Notes under the pieces: model-generated
The model's input: only the letters and a program-made list of their open reading frames with translations
Databases searched by the model: none
What the model was told of the DNA's origin: nothing
Assembly: GCA_016929235.1 (NCBI GenBank)
Contig: JAFGJD010000004.1
Coordinates: forward strand, 1 to 64,000
Direction: 5' to 3'
From: Candidatus Babeliales bacterium
GTDB taxonomy: Bacteria > Babelota > Babeliae > Babelales > JABCYS01
Length of the DNA stretch: 64,000 bases
Program-made: the position numbers and the translations under genes
Shown here: positions 1-8,402 of the stretch, piece after piece
Numbering within the stretch: the first letter of the stretch is position 1
How the letters are laid out: each line of letters opens with the position of its first letter

Positions 1-4
1 ATCA

Positions 5-1474
5 ATGAACGGTAATTTTTGTGAAGGAACGGTGGTCTATCATCAACTCCCACGAAATGTCTTATACGCGCTCAATGAAATGGGATTTGACCCAGAGGCA
101 TACCGTGTATGTGCTGGCAACGAACTACAACAACTCAATCATAAAGAGCTCATGGCGCTTGTACACGCCGTTGCAGATATGCGCTACCAACATAATGGCA
201 ATGCCATGATCCAAGATACAACGGCCCATATTCTCACCACCGCAGATCGAGCTCGACTCCATAATGAACACGGTGATCTCAACAAAACCAATATTCTCCT
301 AGAAATATGTTCGTATGCACACAAAGCCCTCGATTGGCATATTATCGCCATGAAAGAAGTGGGTCGTTATTCAGTAAGACAACTTGCAGAGATTGCTCAA
401 CAACACGGCATCATTGCTGATACTGCATTTGTTGAACAATGGGAGCACGCCGTTGTAGAAGGCATAGACTTTCTAGGACAGGGAGCACACGGGCCTTTCG
501 ACTCTGTAGAGCGACTTGCCTATGCCATAACACACCCACAAGAAGTCTTGGAAGCTACTGGTAATATCATCGCGCGCACCATGAGGGTATTAGCTATACA
601 GGCCGAAATAGAAGACACCTGGGTCCCTGGAGTCGTACCAGACATCGAATCAATTGCAGCGTTTTACAGACAAGAGTTGGAGCCGCTCCATAAGACACTC
701 GTACACCTCTCACAGATGAACTCAAAACAATGGTTCCGGTTCCTTACGTCACTTGGATGTGACATGAAACTCTATAGTTCAGGGGGGCGCTTTATGAAAA
801 CAACAGGAACTCATATACGACAATCTTTTTTCAGACACATTGCTCCCATCATAGAAGCTGTAGAAGAAGAGCAGCTCGCACAAAAAATATTCGAAGTTGC
901 GTCAGAAATGGAAACCGTTGCACCTGGATATTGGGGTTACGATCCAAAATATCAAAAGCCAACACCGTTCACATATAAATCTCTAAAGTTATTTCGCAAA
1001 ATTCAAAACACACTAGAACTAATGGCCATGCCCAATGCGGAAGTAGCCGCCTTGAATAATTTATCAGGCAAAATGGGACGACCTCTTGGAGAAAGAGTTA
1101 TACGCCACATCCTTGAACCCGAAATTCGCATGGGAGGCAGATATAATGGTGGCCACTTTTATCAATCTGCTCTAGTGTTAGAGGACTTAGGCATCATAAA
1201 ACTGACAAATAAAATGGTTGATAAACAGGGCGTCATCATGGCAGATATTTTGGAAGTCAGGACTGGAACTTTATCTCATGGGAAGACATTCTTCCCTGAA
1301 TCTTGGACTCGTGAGCAATGTCTAGAGGCAATACAGAACGTGCAAAGCAAACTTGCATCTCGTGTCAAAAAATTTCCTACAGACAGAGTCATGACCTCCT
1401 ATGGAATCGAAATCGAAGTCGCACATAATGGTGAAACACTTTTCACAGCATATCCGCGTTTCAATAAAGGATAA
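5..1474 (+). CDS. C-terminal EndoU-type nuclease (polymorphic toxin-like), possibly 5' truncated
   Basis: This 489-residue protein carries a bacterial EndoU-like RNase domain at about residues 360-485. Visible landmarks are HIL (H368), GGHF (H384), the block SHGKTFFPESWT (K427) and a terminal TAYP, the order seen in EndoU toxin tips; a His/His/Lys triad is what this fold uses for metal-independent RNA cleavage. The first 350 residues are not recognised and look helical. The reading frame is still open upstream of the first ATG at the window edge, and no ribosome site or signal peptide is visible, so the true start may lie outside the window. The next gene begins one base after the stop, the layout of a toxin with its immunity protein. 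Part of the coding sequence (about 835-960) recurs in decayed form near 1875-2010. Domain call is fairly secure; role as an effector or inter-bacterial toxin is inferred. Confidence 0.7.
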   Translation: MNGNFCEGTVVYHQLPRNVLYALNEMGFDPEAYRVCAGNELQQLNHKELMALVHAVADMRYQHNGNAMIQDTTAHILTTADRARLHNEHGDLNKTNILLEICSYAHKALDWHIIAMKEVGRYSVRQLAEIAQQHGIIADTAFVEQWEHAVVEGIDFLGQGAHGPFDSVERLAYAITHPQEVLEATGNIIARTMRVLAIQAEIEDTWVPGVVPDIESIAAFYRQELEPLHKTLVHLSQMNSKQWFRFLTSLGCDMKLYSSGGRFMKTTGTHIRQSFFRHIAPIIEAVEEEQLAQKIFEVASEMETVAPGYWGYDPKYQKPTPFTYKSLKLFRKIQNTLELMAMPNAEVAALNNLSGKMGRPLGERVIRHILEPEIRMGGRYNGGHFYQSALVLEDLGIIKLTNKMVDKQGVIMADILEVRTGTLSHGKTFFPESWTREQCLEAIQNVQSKLASRVKKFPTDRVMTSYGIEIEVAHNGETLFTAYPRFNKG

Positions 1475-1475
1475 C

Positions 1476-1847
1476 ATGATTTATCAAGCAATCATTTGCA
1501 CGAAATCATTAACCATAGATTCTGCTTTCAACCATCTTGCAACTCTCGCTTATTTTTTGACATCGGTTACTCAAACAGACAATATCGACAGCTACTACAA
1601 GATTGCTCTCTCAGATGAAAACACAAGTCAAGGACAAGGGCCAGGAGACCTAAGCTTTGAAAAAAACAAGACAACCATACGAATTAAGACCGATTTAGAT
1701 TGCAAATGGGACAAAGAGGTATTCACAAGCAGTGCGGAAGCTTTTATTGCTATTCTCGAGAAATGGGAGCAGCTACTACAGGAAAATCACAGAGAAATTG
1801 TGATTACTCAAGACGGAGATAAAATAACCCTCGAAGGAAGAGACTAA
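1476..1847 (+). CDS. probable immunity protein for the EndoU toxin
   Basis: A 123-residue acidic protein with no signal peptide and no recognised family. The ATG one base after the toxin stop is chosen over upstream in-frame ATGs because an AAAGGA ribosome site lies 4 bases before it and because earlier starts would run inside the toxin gene. Small, acidic, cytosolic and translationally coupled to a nuclease gene are properties expected of an immunity protein that blocks its cognate toxin. Supporting this, its C-terminal 35 residues (AFIAILEKWEQLL, then DGDKITLEGR) recur as a degenerate copy after the decayed toxin fragment downstream, so toxin and partner have been duplicated as a unit. Function is inferred from position; the sequence itself gives no catalytic motif. 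Confidence 0.55.
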   Translation: MIYQAIICTKSLTIDSAFNHLATLAYFLTSVTQTDNIDSYYKIALSDENTSQGQGPGDLSFEKNKTTIRIKTDLDCKWDKEVFTSSAEAFIAILEKWEQLLQENHREIVITQDGDKITLEGRD

Positions 1848-1869
1848 TTTACAAATATCAGAAAAAATG

Positions 1870-2162
1870 AGGCATACCCCAAAATTGCTCCCCTCATAGA
1901 AGCTGCAGAAAGAGCTCCCGTACAAGTCACCGAAAAAATATTCGAAGCTGCATCAGACATGGAAGCTGTTGCACCTAGATACTGGGGTTACGATCCAAAA
2001 TATCAAAAACTCGACACTCCTGACAAGGCAATTATTCTCCCCACCGTTCAGTTTATTCGTATTTTGGAAACATGGGATCGCCTGCTCTCAGAGCAACCAC
2101 AAGAGATCATCATCAAGGATGGTGATGAAATCAGACTCGAAGGTCGCAACCCTTCCCCTTGA
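1870..2162 (+). pseudogene. decayed tandem copy of toxin and immunity genes
   Basis: The first part (about 1875-2010) matches the toxin gene at about 835-960: both encode IAPxIEA, then KIFEVAS or KIFEAAS, then YWGYDPKYQK. The second part (about 2045-2150) matches the 3' end of the immunity gene: QFIRILETWDRLL and DGDEIRLEGR against AFIAILEKWEQLL and DGDKITLEGR. The nuclease domain and the first two thirds of the immunity gene are missing between them, so this is an internally deleted duplicate of the pair. An open frame of 67 codons from 1959 joins the two pieces, but it has no convincing ribosome site. It could be expressed as an orphan immunity fragment; decay is the simpler reading. Confidence 0.65.
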
Positions 2163-2217
2163 CGTCTTATCGACACACAGTACCTTATGGACTATTAAGA
2201 ACAACTGAGGAGAACCC

Positions 2218-2697
2218 ATGAAATCGCTTCCGCTACTTTTTGTCGTTACTGCAGTCTATGTACATACAGCAACCGCATCTGACTTTGATCGCGAAGATGA
2301 GCTAGTGTCTTATAGCCATCTTAAGCATATTGATCCCAATGAAGTCATGCGATCTGAAACCCTAGTCGACAATCTCGTTACATCCTTTTATAAACAACCC
2401 CCAGTTGTTGCACGACCTATCAACTTTGTTGAGCAAACATGGCAGGCATTCTGGCGATACCTCATTGGAGCAGGTTGCTATGGCCTCGCGAAAAAGCTGT
2501 ATCTTAAAATTCAGGGGGTTGAAAAAAATAACTCATACCAACTGACAGGACTGCAACTCCTTCTATTGCTAGTACCATGGAGAAAGTTTATTGAGTGGCA
2601 AGATAACTACTGCCTACAAATGCGTATTAAGCCAAATAATGCGGCTCATATTGCTGGATTTATCTGTGCATCATTGGCTACGGCAAAGTTAAGCTAA
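2218..2697 (+). CDS. exported protein of unknown function
   Basis: A 159-residue protein starting with a Sec signal peptide (MKSLPLLFVVTAVYVHTATA, cleavage near residue 20). The ATG has a strong GAGGAG ribosome site 6 bases upstream. After an acidic stretch there is an aromatic and hydrophobic region at about residues 70-125 (including LTGLQLLLLLVPW) that could be a membrane hairpin. No family is recognised. It ends by overlapping 4 bases with the convergent gene on the other strand. Its place right after the toxin remnant could link it to that locus, but nothing in the sequence shows this. Confidence 0.6.
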   Translation: MKSLPLLFVVTAVYVHTATASDFDREDELVSYSHLKHIDPNEVMRSETLVDNLVTSFYKQPPVVARPINFVEQTWQAFWRYLIGAGCYGLAKKLYLKIQGVEKNNSYQLTGLQLLLLLVPWRKFIEWQDNYCLQMRIKPNNAAHIAGFICASLATAKLS

Positions 2698-3707
2698 AGC
2701 GTCCAATATGGATGTTCACCAGATAGTATGCGAACAACGTCGCTCGCCTGCCGGTGCTTCCTGATAAGTTGTCCTGACACAAATGGATCTACCCAACTCC
2801 TGCAAATCCACGCCTTAAGCACATGTCGGACAAATCCTAAAATCAAATCGGCTGCTTCATACATTTTAAATTGCGCAAATCCAAGTGGCGTTATTTCTGC
2901 GCCGCCGTATCGAACAACAATAGTATGTTTCTTGTGAATACCTCTTTGTGCAAGGGTACAGAGCGATATAAACACTGAACCGTTGTAACTGCGTATTGCA
3001 TCCATCACAAACATAGCCTCAAAAACCTCTCCATAACTGAGACCATGTAAAGGCGATAGCTTGTATCCTCGTTCAAGAAGATAATCCAGAATAACTCGAT
3101 ACCGATTTGCCGAACGTTGCATGTCGCTCTCATCGAATGCTTCTTGCACTATATCGCGAGCGTCATACTCTTGGTTTTTTGCGGCTCCATCAAAAACCAT
3201 AATGATCGCATAGACAAGATCGATGATACCCAGACGATGCCCATCAATCTCAAACGTAACATCAAACTCTCCTTCAAGAACTCGTGGAAATGAGAGATTG
3301 CAAATTTCATCAATCGTATACAGCGCGATAAGCGCATCTCCAGGCGATGCCCACTCTACGCCAGCATTTCTTGGAACAAAACTTCTCAATGGCCACCTAT
3401 CAGGCTCTCTATAAGAAGCATTATCATGATGAAGCTCGTCACACCCATAGGATCGCCACCGGTCATGCATGGTATCTCGTTTGCACAGGCGACGAACCGT
3501 CTCTTCATCTATGACTACTTCATACCGATCCGGAATTCTCTTCCATTCTTCCTGAAACCTCTGCCACCATTCTTCCTTGTTAAATTCAAATGGTTTATCC
3601 TGTTCATTCGCCTCATCTTCTTTCCTCTGTTCTTGCTCAGATTGCTCATCACAAAAAATTAATCCAACGACTGAAAAGAAAACATAGAAAATAAAGTGAA
3701 ATCTCAT
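2694..3707 (-). CDS. exported protein of unknown function, 337 residues
   Basis: The N terminus MRFHFIFYVFFSVVGLIFC is a Sec signal peptide or, with its terminal cysteine, a possible but non-canonical lipobox. A highly charged segment follows (residues 20-60, rich in E, Q, K), then a mixed alpha/beta-looking region with the repeated word YxxxxIxxE and several aromatic patches. No known domain is recognised. It lies downstream of the large LRR gene on the same strand with about 110 bases between, so the two may be co-transcribed. The 3' end overlaps the convergent exported gene by 4 bases. Confidence 0.6.
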   Translation of the reverse strand: MRFHFIFYVFFSVVGLIFCDEQSEQEQRKEDEANEQDKPFEFNKEEWWQRFQEEWKRIPDRYEVVIDEETVRRLCKRDTMHDRWRSYGCDELHHDNASYREPDRWPLRSFVPRNAGVEWASPGDALIALYTIDEICNLSFPRVLEGEFDVTFEIDGHRLGIIDLVYAIIMVFDGAAKNQEYDARDIVQEAFDESDMQRSANRYRVILDYLLERGYKLSPLHGLSYGEVFEAMFVMDAIRSYNGSVFISLCTLAQRGIHKKHTIVVRYGGAEITPLGFAQFKMYEAADLILGFVRHVLKAWICRSWVDPFVSGQLIRKHRQASDVVRILSGEHPYWTL

Positions 3708-3815
3708 GGTCGATATCCCCTACATGTTGTAGTATCAAGACCACAGTATATCGATTCTCACTAATGAGACAAAATCAATCCCATTTATGTCCAACACAGC
3801 GAATTAATATCTAAG

Positions 3816-6800
3816 CTACAACACCCTTTCTTCAGAACGCATTTCCCGCTCACGATCATGACGTGCGCGCATTTCATCTTCACGACGCCGAGCTTCTTCA
3901 TCAACTCGTTCATGTTCTTGATCTGCCCTTTCTCTGCTGATTTTTCCCTCTGTAACCGCTTGCTCAATCTCCTGAAACCTTTGTACTTTTTGCTGAACCA
4001 GCTCCGCCTCTTCTTGCGCAAGCCGTTGATCAAAAACTTCAGACGTCTCTTCTACGATACGATTACGATACACGTCATCTTCAAAGGAAATCATGTCTGC
4101 AACTTGAGCAGCATCGATACCTGCTGCACGCAAATCTTCCTGCGTTGCCACGGCTGCATCTACTGCAAGCCCCGGTACGCCTGCCTCAACAGCGTCTACG
4201 CCATCTTCCATCGTTTCAGTAGCACCTAAAAGCGGTTCTCGCTCCGGAGCATCTAAAGCAATATCTCCAGAAGGATAACGTTGACGCACACTCGTACGCG
4301 TTTGGTCTTCAGCAATCCGTACTTGTGTCGTACGACTTGGAAATGCATCTGAAATCGCATTGGCAAAGTTCTTGAGCGCACGCAAGAATCTATCCACTAA
4401 TCCCAGCTCTCGCTGTGTCCTTGCCCCTATGATCTCGAGAACTCGTTGTCCCTCTTGTAGCCGTACAACGCCGTTCATCGTATCAAAGACACTTTGAGTA
4501 AGATTATTTCCATCTAATACAATGTTACTTAATTGCGGACATCTTGTTAGCAATCTGCCAAACGCCTCTTCACTTACATAGCGTAATTGATTTTCTGAAA
4601 GATCAAGCCGAACAAGTGATGGCGGTAATGAATCAACAAAATTTGTATCGAAAGTCTCTATACCATTATTGTTAAGATTCAACGTTCGCACTGAGGTCAT
4701 TTGATCCACAGGAATCTCTCTGAGATTTCGCAACATGTTGTCTGAGCAATTTACTACGGTGATACGTTGAAGCGGAATTTTGCCATCAGTTGCCAATCTC
4801 ATAAAACCCTCTGTACTCGAAAGTAATTGTCCTGATAGATCCAATGTTTTTGTGCCATCGGCAGCCTCAGCGTATAGCCGTCCTATAGTATCTGGCGCAT
4901 CGGCTTCCGCTGCAGGTAAGCGACGGTCTACAAGATCATTGACGCTTAACCCGTAATCAATGGCATAATTAAACAAACTTTCCTGATGCGTCTTTCCTCG
5001 GCTTCGTTGCCATTTATAATATTCGCGCGCAATCTCACGCTGCACAGCGAGAGAAAGACCATTGAATTCATGGCTTATTTGAAGACTGTCATCACTGTTA
5101 CTCCATAACTCAAGTGAGTTGCCAAGTTTTGAAACAAAGACGCGACCGCCAAAAACGTTAATGAACCACTCTGGTTCCATATTACTAATGCCCAGGATCC
5201 AAGCACGTGCAACCTCTGGGGTATAATCTTGTGGGAAGAATCTTCGTTGCACCCACGAAAACACGTTTGCACCTATCCATGCAACACCAGCTTTTTTTGC
5301 AGCTTCAACCGGCTGCATCTGAAAGAGATCTCGTAGTGCCGCAACACCACCCACAGCCTCTATGGCAATAGGCATGTACTCAATGACAGTGACACGAGCT
5401 TTTTGTACAAGATCTCTAATCTTCTGTCTAAACCAATCCTGCCATGTCTGGTCGTCTGGCGCAGGAAAATCGCCGAGTTCTTGGACAATAAAACGCTTAT
5501 ACTGCGCATCCTCATTGGCATGCATTGCGAGCCCGAGAATCATCATGCCCAAGTCCTCCGCCACATCAACCTGAACTGTTTTTCCCGGTTGTTCTTCATG
5601 AGCATTCAAAATACGCTGTGATCCTTGTGCCCTATACTCAGATAGTTTCACTCCAGCACCATCAAACTGAACCACTATGTCACGTGGCTGAAAATCCAAA
5701 AACGTACGATAGCGTTCTCGCATGGATTGCTTAAGGGTTTCACGCGCCGACTCGGCAACATCTCCCCCCAATAACTTATCCAGGACCTCATTCCTGTCGT
5801 CTGGTGACATATGAGTATCTTCAGCTCGTGCAAGCATAACGTTGTGATACTGCCTGAAGCACTCAAGAAACGTCTCATCTTGAAACAAGTCTTTCTGAGT
5901 CGCTTCGTTCTCAACTCCTGTTACTTGATCCAGCGAATCGTTTAGAAATGCAATAATATATTCTTGTGCCCATATTGCATCTTCAGCAAACATAACATCT
6001 CGAACATCTTGTCTGCTGAATAGATTGCGCCGAATCTGGAAATCTTCAATTCCCAGTCTGAAGGAGACTTCAAGTAGATCTGAAAAGTTAGGATCGTCAC
6101 CAGAAAGACTGCTCATACGAGTCGTAGCCATGCTGGCAAGCGCCGCCAAATTGTCAAACACAATATCCCCAACTCCTCCACGAGCATCTATCCGGTACAC
6201 GACCGTACCATCTTCCTGAACAACCATGGTGCGAGATACAAAATCTTCGGTCTTATCAAAAAAGGTATAAATGTCTCTGAGCGATGCAAGAGAAATGCTT
6301 TTGCGGCTACCACTTGCTGCTTGTTCAACGGTAACATTGATCAGTTCATCGAGGCGCTCCCCATCCTGCGGCCTTTCATAGTCATACCATTCAGCATCAG
6401 TCTGAACACGATTCCGCGAATACTCTTGGTAAACATCAAAAAACTGGGCTTGCAATTCCCACGGCATATTCAGCAGCTCATCTTGCACCTCTTGTGGTAA
6501 CGGCTGCAACAAGCCATACCTATCACCTGTCATATCAGCAATTTCTCCGTGGACCGCTTGATAAACATGTTCCATATATTGTTCGCTCAACCAAAATGCC
6601 TGCTGCAATCTAGGCTCGAGGTGCGAGAAAAGTTCGATTCTCACAGTTGGCCACACTTTCAGAAGCGAACTGATATCTTGAGTATCTAATGCTTCTTTTG
6701 TTGAGATGTAGGAAAAATATGCTTCACTTCCAGCCAGTAAATTTGTAGGCCACTTGAGGCCCCAACGAACTGCTTCTGCCAACAGATCTCCTGCAGATGC

Positions 6801-7112
6801 AACCTGAATGTCAATCTGAGAATTACGTATCAATTCCTCGATTTGTCGATACGCCTGCCCCTGCCCTCTGGCTCTATAAAATAACTCATAAACCGTTCCC
6901 GATAACTCAACCTTGCCCCCTTCAGCTGCGAATAATCTTGGATATGCATCGGACCAAATAGGATCGACTTGAAATGACTGTGTAGCATCATCTCTATTGA
7001 TAATGGTAACGGGCTGTGGCTCAGTTGACCTCCATGGCCACAGCCACTCTAAAGCTACAGCCTGACCACACCCCAAGGTAATCATCAATATCACAGGAAA
7101 CTTCTTACTCAT
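3816..7112 (-). CDS. large exported LRR and coiled-coil protein
   Basis: This 1098-residue protein starts with a Sec signal peptide (MSKKFPVILMITLGCGQAVA). The ATG is preferred over a GTG two codons upstream because AAGGAG sits 8 bases from the ATG but only 2 from the GTG. Most of residues 25-740 is unrecognised alpha-rich sequence. At about residues 756-880 there are at least four leucine-rich repeat units, for example VRTLNLNNNGIETF and LVRLDLSENQLRYV, typical of protein-binding LRRs. The last 75 residues form a strongly charged E/R-rich coiled coil. Such a layout suits a secreted or surface protein that binds host proteins; this is inference. The gene is divergent from the exported gene that follows on the plus strand. 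Confidence 0.65.
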   Translation of the reverse strand: MSKKFPVILMITLGCGQAVALEWLWPWRSTEPQPVTIINRDDATQSFQVDPIWSDAYPRLFAAEGGKVELSGTVYELFYRARGQGQAYRQIEELIRNSQIDIQVASAGDLLAEAVRWGLKWPTNLLAGSEAYFSYISTKEALDTQDISSLLKVWPTVRIELFSHLEPRLQQAFWLSEQYMEHVYQAVHGEIADMTGDRYGLLQPLPQEVQDELLNMPWELQAQFFDVYQEYSRNRVQTDAEWYDYERPQDGERLDELINVTVEQAASGSRKSISLASLRDIYTFFDKTEDFVSRTMVVQEDGTVVYRIDARGGVGDIVFDNLAALASMATTRMSSLSGDDPNFSDLLEVSFRLGIEDFQIRRNLFSRQDVRDVMFAEDAIWAQEYIIAFLNDSLDQVTGVENEATQKDLFQDETFLECFRQYHNVMLARAEDTHMSPDDRNEVLDKLLGGDVAESARETLKQSMRERYRTFLDFQPRDIVVQFDGAGVKLSEYRAQGSQRILNAHEEQPGKTVQVDVAEDLGMMILGLAMHANEDAQYKRFIVQELGDFPAPDDQTWQDWFRQKIRDLVQKARVTVIEYMPIAIEAVGGVAALRDLFQMQPVEAAKKAGVAWIGANVFSWVQRRFFPQDYTPEVARAWILGISNMEPEWFINVFGGRVFVSKLGNSLELWSNSDDSLQISHEFNGLSLAVQREIAREYYKWQRSRGKTHQESLFNYAIDYGLSVNDLVDRRLPAAEADAPDTIGRLYAEAADGTKTLDLSGQLLSSTEGFMRLATDGKIPLQRITVVNCSDNMLRNLREIPVDQMTSVRTLNLNNNGIETFDTNFVDSLPPSLVRLDLSENQLRYVSEEAFGRLLTRCPQLSNIVLDGNNLTQSVFDTMNGVVRLQEGQRVLEIIGARTQRELGLVDRFLRALKNFANAISDAFPSRTTQVRIAEDQTRTSVRQRYPSGDIALDAPEREPLLGATETMEDGVDAVEAGVPGLAVDAAVATQEDLRAAGIDAAQVADMISFEDDVYRNRIVEETSEVFDQRLAQEEAELVQQKVQRFQEIEQAVTEGKISRERADQEHERVDEEARRREDEMRARHDREREMRSEERVL

Positions 7113-7189
7113 ACACACTTCTCCTTACCATCTTTACTAGGACTAAGGCAAACCTACTATATGCAGAGAGGACAAGACAAGAGTACCCA

Positions 7190-7219
7190 TTTACCCTTTC
7201 ACCCAGGCCGAAGTATACT
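7190..7219 (+). promoter_or_regulatory. sigma70-like promoter for the 7258 gene
   Basis: TTTACC and TATACT are separated by 18 bases. The predicted start of transcription lies about 30 bases before the start codon and leaves room for the AGGAG ribosome site at 7247-7251. Confidence 0.5.
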
Positions 7220-7257
7220 GAGTGACGCAGAGAAAGATAAACCGTCAGGAGACAATC

Positions 7258-8082
7258 ATGAAAATCACATCATTATGCGTGGCATCTTTAGTAGCCGCAG
7301 CAAGTTTACAGGTAAGCGCTCAACCAGTGGTGTGGGATCCTCCACATCCAAAGCCAGCCACAGAAGAGGAGGTTGTAGAGAACTACAAAGCGTTTCTCTT
7401 CCCAGCGGAAGAAGAGCTCGAAGAGCTGCGGGTTCTTTTCAGAGATGCAATAGGAAATCCTGATGAAATAACACGGCTTCACCACAGGATTAGATTACTG
7501 CAACATGCCATAAAATTAGCGGGTGGACTCAATAATGATCGTTACTACCCCTACCGCCCAGCAAACGCGTTATTAAACCAATTTCGCCAGACAGATTCCT
7601 ACAAAACATCGAGCCTGGCTTATCGCCTTAAGCTACAGGTATGGTCCCTCAGCGAAAGGGTTAATGTTTTTACTTGGGGTAAATATCAAGGGTCAGAAGG
7701 ATGGCTGGCTCGTCAAATCAACAAGTTACAGTTAAGAAATAGGTTTGATCGTGACTATCAATCATGTATGCACGTTACAGCTGATTCATTAAGCTTGCAG
7801 AGCGGCTATCTGCTAGCGTCTTTGCGCTATGGTATTAAACCGTCCGGAGAGCTCCGTGAAGACTGGCAACCTGAGTACCTACAGCCACTCTACACCGAAG
7901 AAAGGCCTCTCTCCTGGCCCTTTGAGGGAAAGATATCTCATCATTTGGTGTACTGGGAAGAAATACAACGGAGAATTGATCAAGAGAGAATTCGTCGCAT
8001 GCAAGAGCAGGGTGCCGACGAAGGTCGCAACCGCAGCGCAAGTGGCAGCGCCGCCAGTGACGATTCGGATATCTCTCGTTAG
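7258..8082 (+). CDS. exported protein of unknown function, 274 residues
   Basis: The start is set at the ATG 6 bases after AGGAG; an in-frame ATG 12 codons earlier has no ribosome site. The protein begins with a Sec signal peptide (MKITSLCVASLVAAASLQVSAQ). The mature part is mostly charged and helical (PATEEEVVENYKAFLFPAEE, then repeated R/L/Q helices), with many aromatic residues in the middle and a low-complexity Ser/Asp/Ala tail. No domain is recognised and there are no close relatives in the window. It is monocistronic in appearance, with its own promoter and a non-coding stretch behind it. Confidence 0.6.
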   Translation: MKITSLCVASLVAAASLQVSAQPVVWDPPHPKPATEEEVVENYKAFLFPAEEELEELRVLFRDAIGNPDEITRLHHRIRLLQHAIKLAGGLNNDRYYPYRPANALLNQFRQTDSYKTSSLAYRLKLQVWSLSERVNVFTWGKYQGSEGWLARQINKLQLRNRFDRDYQSCMHVTADSLSLQSGYLLASLRYGIKPSGELREDWQPEYLQPLYTEERPLSWPFEGKISHHLVYWEEIQRRIDQERIRRMQEQGADEGRNRSASGSAASDDSDISR

Positions 8083-8282
8083 ATAATCGCGAGTAACCTT
8101 GCGCACTAGATTACCAATCTACTCACACATCACACATGAACGGTTGAGCAGATTGTGAACCTATGTTTATTGATCGTCGTTATTTTCAATACTTTGATTG
8201 GTTGAGTTTGGACATTGTTAATATTCCAACCTACTGATTTGTGCACGTATTTTATACTTGGCTGAAAGCCTCGATCTGTTCC

Positions 8283-8359
8283 TGGTGTGCCCGGCAGGAT
8301 TCGAACCTGCGGCCTACGGATTAGAAGTCCGTCGCTCTATCCAACTGAGCTACGGGCAC
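8283..8359 (-). tRNA. tRNA-Arg, anticodon TCT
   Basis: Read on the minus strand the sequence folds as a complete cloverleaf: acceptor GTGCCCG/CGGGCAC, D stem GCTC/GAGC, anticodon stem ACGGA/TCCGT with loop CTTCTAA (anticodon TCT, reading AGA), T stem GCAGG/CCTGC with TTCGAAT, and an encoded CCA end after discriminator A. It lies 43 bases after the alpha subunit gene of ATP synthase on the same strand and may be processed from that transcript. Confidence 0.95.
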
Positions 8360-8402
8360 CTAAGGGATATTTTTGGAGTATAACCAACTTTGCCTCAAAA
8401 TC

